Shown here: piece after piece, positions 61,801-64,000 of the stretch
Numbering within the stretch: position 1 is the stretch's first letter
How the letters are laid out: each line of letters opens with the position of its first letter
Source: Motacilla alba alba
Taxonomy: Eukaryota > Chordata > Aves > Passeriformes > Motacillidae
Assembly: GCF_015832195.1 (NCBI RefSeq)
Contig: NC_052046.1
Span: forward strand, 17,104,161 to 17,168,160
Direction of reading: 5' to 3'
Length of the DNA stretch: 64,000 bases
Program-made: the position numbers and the translations under genes
Notes under the pieces: model-generated
What the model was told of the DNA's origin: nothing
Databases searched by the model: none
What the model saw: the letters and a program-made list of their open reading frames with translations, nothing else

Positions 61801-63034
61801 ACGTGGAGAAGAGCGCTTCTTGTCTTTTGCCTTTCGTCTATGCAGATCCGTGCGGGCTAGAGTCCAGAGCTAGCCAGAGTGGATTCTACAGCCCAAAAAC
61901 CCACGGATACTACATATCCCCTGCCACATGTACCCAGTGTACTGTTCTACTGCCTATGCATGCCCTTGCTCCTCTACCACCAACAGCCATACACATTTCA
62001 TCAACGTTTTCCTATGGCTACTAAAAAATACCATGCATACTATTATGCATTATAGGGAACACATGCCAGAAGAGCAAAGGAGCACACAGGACAGTGAGCA
62101 CAACTACATACATCTACTTAAAAACCACACAAAGAGAGATGTTCTAACTAAGATGGTATACAGAACTTCTGAAAAAAGAAGTCTCTGTAAAGGTAAGGTC
62201 ACTCAAGCCATTCAATTTATTCTGAACATACTTCTAACATTTCCAGCACTGAGTTTATAGCACAACAACTAAACTTTGAAGTATCAGAGGCTTTATTCTT
62301 GTTTCCACAGTATTTTGCTGCAATTGAACTGGCAGATAAGTATTTAAGATTAAAAAATTCTTATTAATGAGAAAAATTGATTTTAATAGTCCTGCATATA
62401 TTTAAATGGATGCACAGTTTTTATTTGCTTTCATGCCACAACTAAAACATCTCCTTTGCTATTCTACATCAAATTTCTAAGGCAGATTTCAAATTATTCT
62501 CTTTGTTGGGATGCAAACATTTTAGAAACAAAAGCAAATTCACATGGAAAAAAAAAGACCATCTCCCATAAGCAGGAACAAACTCACAATTAGCATTTAT
62601 CTATACATTAATGTAACAAGCTTTAATGTTTAAAATTCATTACAAAAAATTTATTCTAGGAGAAGCACAAAAGCTGCAGCACCATTACCAAACTCATTGC
62701 CCAGGTTAACAAATACATTATACAACCAAGTACACAAGGTTAGTCAGACTCACCTTCCCTCATTGATTTTTGCTTTGTCCCCATGGCAAGTGAAGTTCTC
62801 AATGTAGCCCAGGCTGCAGTTTATCCGTGTCCAGTCAGGCTGGCACACAGCAATGAAGTGAGGACGCAGTCTACCTATGGAGTACTTGGCAATGTCTGTC
62901 AGCGACTGGCTAGCAGCTGCCCCAAAAATGAAGGTCCCGATGGCTTTGTAAATAGTGGCTATGTAGTTATTTCTGACAAATGAATTTGAGTGCAAATTAT
63001 TATAAAAGACTGAGAGAGTCTCTCCTACGATTAT
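31710..63034 (-). CDS. PLPP1: PLPP1, phospholipid phosphatase 1 (3' part, 4 exons, last 213 residues)
   Basis: PLPP1 (PPAP2A, LPP1) is a six-pass membrane phosphatase that dephosphorylates lysophosphatidate, phosphatidate, sphingosine-1-phosphate and related lipids, chiefly at the outer plasma membrane face. Spliced on the - strand, it is 63034-62754, 45849-45792, 34104-33928, 31835-31710. That is 642 bases in frame, ending TGA. The three phosphatase motifs are intact in fragment numbering: C1 with K50, R57, P58 in [12 protein letters not shown]2 YSGHSS with H101; C3 [12 protein letters not shown] with R147, H153 and D157. An N-F-T glycosylation sequon is at N80. Human PLPP1 has 284 residues and this fragment aligns from about residue 71, so the first two exons lie beyond the right edge. 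The sequence matches PLPP1 rather than PLPP2 or PLPP3, especially the tail [17 protein letters not shown]. Confidence 0.96.
31836..33927 (-). other. PLPP1: PLPP1 intron (2.1 kb)
   Basis: This is unique sequence with somewhat higher GC around 32210-32640. A near-perfect tandem duplication of about 31-33 bases (unit starting GCAGCCTGTAGATTTC) lies at 33001-33064. No exon or retroposon was recognised. Confidence 0.8.
33001..33064. repeat. Two-copy tandem duplication
   Basis: GCAGCCTGTAGATTTC followed by ATTTGATTA-type sequence occurs at 33001-33031 and again at 33032-33064, with a few differences. Confidence 0.85.
33928..34104 (-). CDS. PLPP1: PLPP1 exon with catalytic motif C3 (59 codons)
   Basis: It encodes residues 114-172, [20 protein letters not shown] through GAVVAVLI, with phase 0 at both ends. 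[12 protein letters not shown] holds the nucleophilic histidine (H153) and its aspartate partner. The flanking hydrophobic runs are transmembrane helices 5 and 6. Its 177-base length matches what I recall for this exon in the human gene. The acceptor is TTTCAG and the donor ATT|GTAAGT. Confidence 0.97.
42585..42936 (-). mobile_element. CR1 3' fragment (about 350 bases)
   Basis: It starts TCATAGAATGACAGGATTGT, the reverse complement of a CR1 terminus. It continues CTTCCAGGGATGGCAATTCC, ACCACTTCCCAGGCAGCCTG, CAACCTCCTTTCAGGCAGTT and CCTGAGCCTCCTTTTCTCCA. The element lies on the - strand, so it is in the sense direction of PLPP1. It is 5'-truncated. Confidence 0.92.
44436..44456. repeat. Perfect hairpin, 9-bp stem, 3-base loop
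   Basis: TGCCCCTCT and AGAGGGGCA are exact reverse complements around GAC. The stem is GC-rich in an otherwise AT-rich intron. No longer precursor-like stem surrounds it. Confidence 0.85.
45442..45463. repeat. Perfect 22-base palindrome
   Basis: TATAAGGCTTATAAGCCTTA plus the closing TA is its own reverse complement. A third half-copy (TATAAGGCTTATAAA) lies just upstream at 45425-45439, and TAAGGTTTATAA follows, so a small TA-rich cluster could form a cruciform. Confidence 0.9.
45792..45849 (-). CDS. PLPP1: PLPP1 exon with catalytic motif C2 (58 bases)
   Basis: It encodes the last base of R94 and residues 95-113, [19 protein letters not shown]. Histidine 101 in YSGHSS is the proton donor of the phosphatase. 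The 58-base length and phases (2 then 0) fit this exon in the PLPP family. The acceptor is TTTTCCAG and the donor GCA|GTAAGT. Confidence 0.97.
46410..46415 (-). terminator. Possible intronic poly(A) signal in PLPP1 orientation
   Basis: On the - strand this reads GGCTAATAAACTGC, at the end of a 200-base GC-richer stretch (46416-46630). It lies about 560 bases before the 58-base exon in transcript order. Use would truncate PLPP1 before motif C2. The hexamer alone is weak evidence. Confidence 0.2.
57150..57345. other. CpG-bearing patch, possibly a fragment of a mobile element
   Basis: The stretch has several CpGs (GGTCGATC, CCCGCTTCCGGG, AGGCGCACT) and a base composition unlike the surrounding intron. 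It could be an old endogenous-retrovirus piece or a conserved regulatory element. I could not identify ends, a target duplication or a family. Confidence 0.25.
59204..59635 (+). mobile_element. Probable solo LTR of an endogenous retrovirus (about 430 bases)
   Basis: The layout is that of a retroviral LTR on the + strand: TGTCTGCATAG at the left end, CCAAT at 59473-59477, TATATAA at 59492-59498, a presumed start near 59520, ATTAAA at 59578-59583, and a right end TTTGCA. The flanks share AAAC (59200-59203 and 59636-59639), which would be a 4-base target-site duplication, but such a short A-rich match could be chance. No retroviral coding region adjoins it. It is antisense to PLPP1. The family is unknown, and the ends are less certain than the TATA/poly(A) core. 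Confidence 0.5.
59492..59498 (+). promoter_or_regulatory. TATA box of the LTR-like element
   Basis: TATATAA follows a CCAAT box by 14 bases and precedes the ATTAAA by 79, spacing typical of an LTR U3/R boundary. Confidence 0.45.
61494..61914 (+). mobile_element. Solo LTR of an endogenous retrovirus with 6-base target duplication (421 bases)
   Basis: The element runs from TGTTGTAGCGC to GATACTACA, with the TG...CA ends of retroviral LTRs. It is flanked on both sides by TATCCC (61488-61493 and 61915-61920), an exact 6-base target-site duplication as made by alpharetrovirus-like and ERVK-type integrases. Inside are two inverted CCAAT boxes (ATTGG near 61663 and 61720) and a TATAAA at 61703-61708. 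The U3-like part is C-rich (CCCCTCCCC). No gag, pol or env sequence adjoins it, so it is a solo LTR left by recombination. It lies antisense to PLPP1. The 146- and 109-codon + strand frames overlapping it are chance frames in LTR sequence. No AATAAA is seen inside. Confidence 0.75.
61703..61708 (+). promoter_or_regulatory. TATA box of the solo LTR
   Basis: TATAAA in CAGGTATAAATGTCC lies 209 bases into the LTR, with an ATTGG (inverted CCAAT) about 35 bases upstream and another just downstream. If active it would start transcription rightward, antisense to PLPP1. Confidence 0.5.
62754..63034 (-). CDS. PLPP1: PLPP1 exon with catalytic motif C1 (93 codons + 2 bases)
   Basis: It encodes residues 1-93 of the fragment plus two bases of R94, [20 protein letters not shown] onward to AKINEG(R). 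It spans the second half of transmembrane helix 2, helix 3 (the [17 protein letters not shown] run) and the extracellular loop with motif C1 [11 protein letters not shown] and the NFT sequon. The acceptor is TTTTCCAG at 63036-63035 and the donor AAG|GTGAGT. The open frame upstream of the acceptor (MFSLFLFQ) is intron, not coding. Confidence 0.96.
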
Positions 63035-64000
63035 CTGGAAAAGAAATAAGGAGAACAAGTTAAAGATAATAACATTAAAAGAAAATTATAATGTTATTTT
63101 TATTAATACTCACACATACAGTTTCAGAAACTAATTTTTTTACGAACATTAAGCTGCAAATTTAAGTTTTCCAAGAGTCAGCAGTAACCATGTCCAAACA
63201 TTATAAACACTTTCACACAGAAGAGAAACACCTTTTTACTTCACCCTACCTCATGTCAAACTTAATCATATTATTTTCAGAATGCTTATTAATGCCTTCT
63301 CGGAATAACATCTACCCGTATTACTTGGTATGGCCCTAATTAGAAACATTTTCTCCTGCATAACTACATTTTACATCAAGTCTTCTTCAACTAACTTCTA
63401 CTGAGTAAAATTTTTCAAAGCTTGTTAGGTTTTTCATGAAACCAGAAACTGTTATAAAGGGTTGAGACTTCATATCCAGATATGAAATGCCAGATGTTTC
63501 AACCAAGAAATTTCCTATTTCTCATGGAAATTAAATCCTCTGGGGAGAAAAGAAAACTAATGAGGGTAGGGAAAGACAGGTCTTACTGAGGTCCTTCCAA
63601 GGATTTTTCACCCTACATGTCCAAGATACATGTATCAAGTGCTGGCAAGAAAGCAGATCTAATTTTGTTTTCTTGCAGCTTTATCTTTTGCAGAAAGTAA
63701 GTTTTTCCTTATGCCAGATACAGAACTTCACTCCTGATAATCTGGATATTGAACCAGTTTGTGCCATTCTGTACAGAAAGGATCAATTAATACAGATGAT
63801 CAGATATGTGGAGGACTGGATGTATGTATCTAAAGTTAAATTGAAAACTCATGTAAAATTAAAATTATGGCTCTGTCTGTGACTTGAGATGCTGGATCCT
63901 GGATCCCAGCAAAGCAGAGCTGTGGTGAATGAAGCCATTACTTAGACACTGCCACCCAGGCACATGGAGTGACAGCTTGTCAGAGGCTTTGCACATGAAG
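63035..64000 (-). other. PLPP1: PLPP1 intron, partial
   Basis: This is intron sequence upstream of the C1 exon in PLPP1 orientation. The preceding PLPP1 exon (the alternative first extracellular loop and helices 1-2) is not found before the window ends. A + strand exon-like pattern (TTTTCTTGCAG ... AAAGTAAGT, 63668-63702) has no coding support. Confidence 0.8.

Larger units (their letters stand above)
45850..62753 (-). other. PLPP1: PLPP1 intron (16.9 kb)
   Basis: This is the longest intron in the window. It carries two LTR-like elements in the + direction (59204-59635, 61494-61914), a CpG-bearing patch of unknown origin (about 57150-57345), a GC-richer stretch with a - strand AATAAA (46410-46630), and small repeats such as AAAGACTAT units at 61261-61326. 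The rest is unique AT-rich sequence with no supported exon. Confidence 0.8.

Noticed and set aside
61584..62024. 146-codon + strand open frame
   Set aside because: It runs mostly through the solo LTR and across its right boundary. The protein is proline- and cysteine-rich with no domain, so it is a by-product of C-rich LTR sequence.
63668..63702. Mini-exon pattern TTTTCTTGCAG ... AAAGTAAGT on the + strand
   Set aside because: The enclosed segment would be about 18 bases, lies antisense to PLPP1, and has no partner exons.
1..64000. tRNA, snoRNA, microRNA, CRISPR or origin-like features
   Set aside because: No tRNA A/B boxes with a cloverleaf, no convincing C/D or H/ACA intronic host pattern, no long precursor hairpin and no regularly spaced repeat array were found by eye. 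A covariance-model scan would be needed to exclude small RNAs fully.

Overview
This is a vertebrate nuclear genome window, most likely from a bird. It contains long GT-AG introns, short exons and several degraded CR1 retroposons, the main interspersed repeat of birds and other reptiles. The compact introns and sparse repeats favour a bird over a turtle or crocodile. I did not find any bacterial, phage or CRISPR feature. In birds this gene pair is known on the Z chromosome, but that placement is inference here.

Two protein genes fill the window and converge tail to tail. The left half (1 to about 31,510, + strand) is the 3' part of MTREX (SKIV2L2/MTR4), the RNA helicase of the nuclear exosome. 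Fifteen coding exons, all with GT-AG borders and matching phases, encode the last 602 residues, from the second RecA domain through the KOW/arch insert to the C-terminal helical DSHCT domain. The right half (about 31,620 to 64,000, - strand) is the 3' part of PLPP1 (PPAP2A), a six-pass lipid phosphate phosphatase. Four coding exons encode the last 213 residues, with all three catalytic motifs intact. The 5' exons of both genes lie outside the window, so no promoter of either gene is present.

The two stop codons are only 391 bases apart, and each gene has its own AATAAA in that gap, 149 bases apart on opposite strands. The two products work in separate pathways (nuclear RNA decay and surveillance; lipid phosphate hydrolysis at the cell surface). 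Any link between them would come through their shared 3' boundary.

The rest is intron. MTREX introns hold four CR1 fragments and an older CR1/L3-like remnant. PLPP1 introns hold one CR1 fragment and two solo-LTR-like elements, at 59204-59635 and 61494-61914. The second is flanked by a perfect 6-base target-site duplication. Small tandem duplications, a perfect 22-base palindrome and a perfect 9-base-pair hairpin also occur. No tRNA, rRNA or recognised small RNA gene was seen. I did not find evidence for an undescribed multi-gene system; the best leads are the convergent 3' ends and the LTRs inside PLPP1 intron 3.
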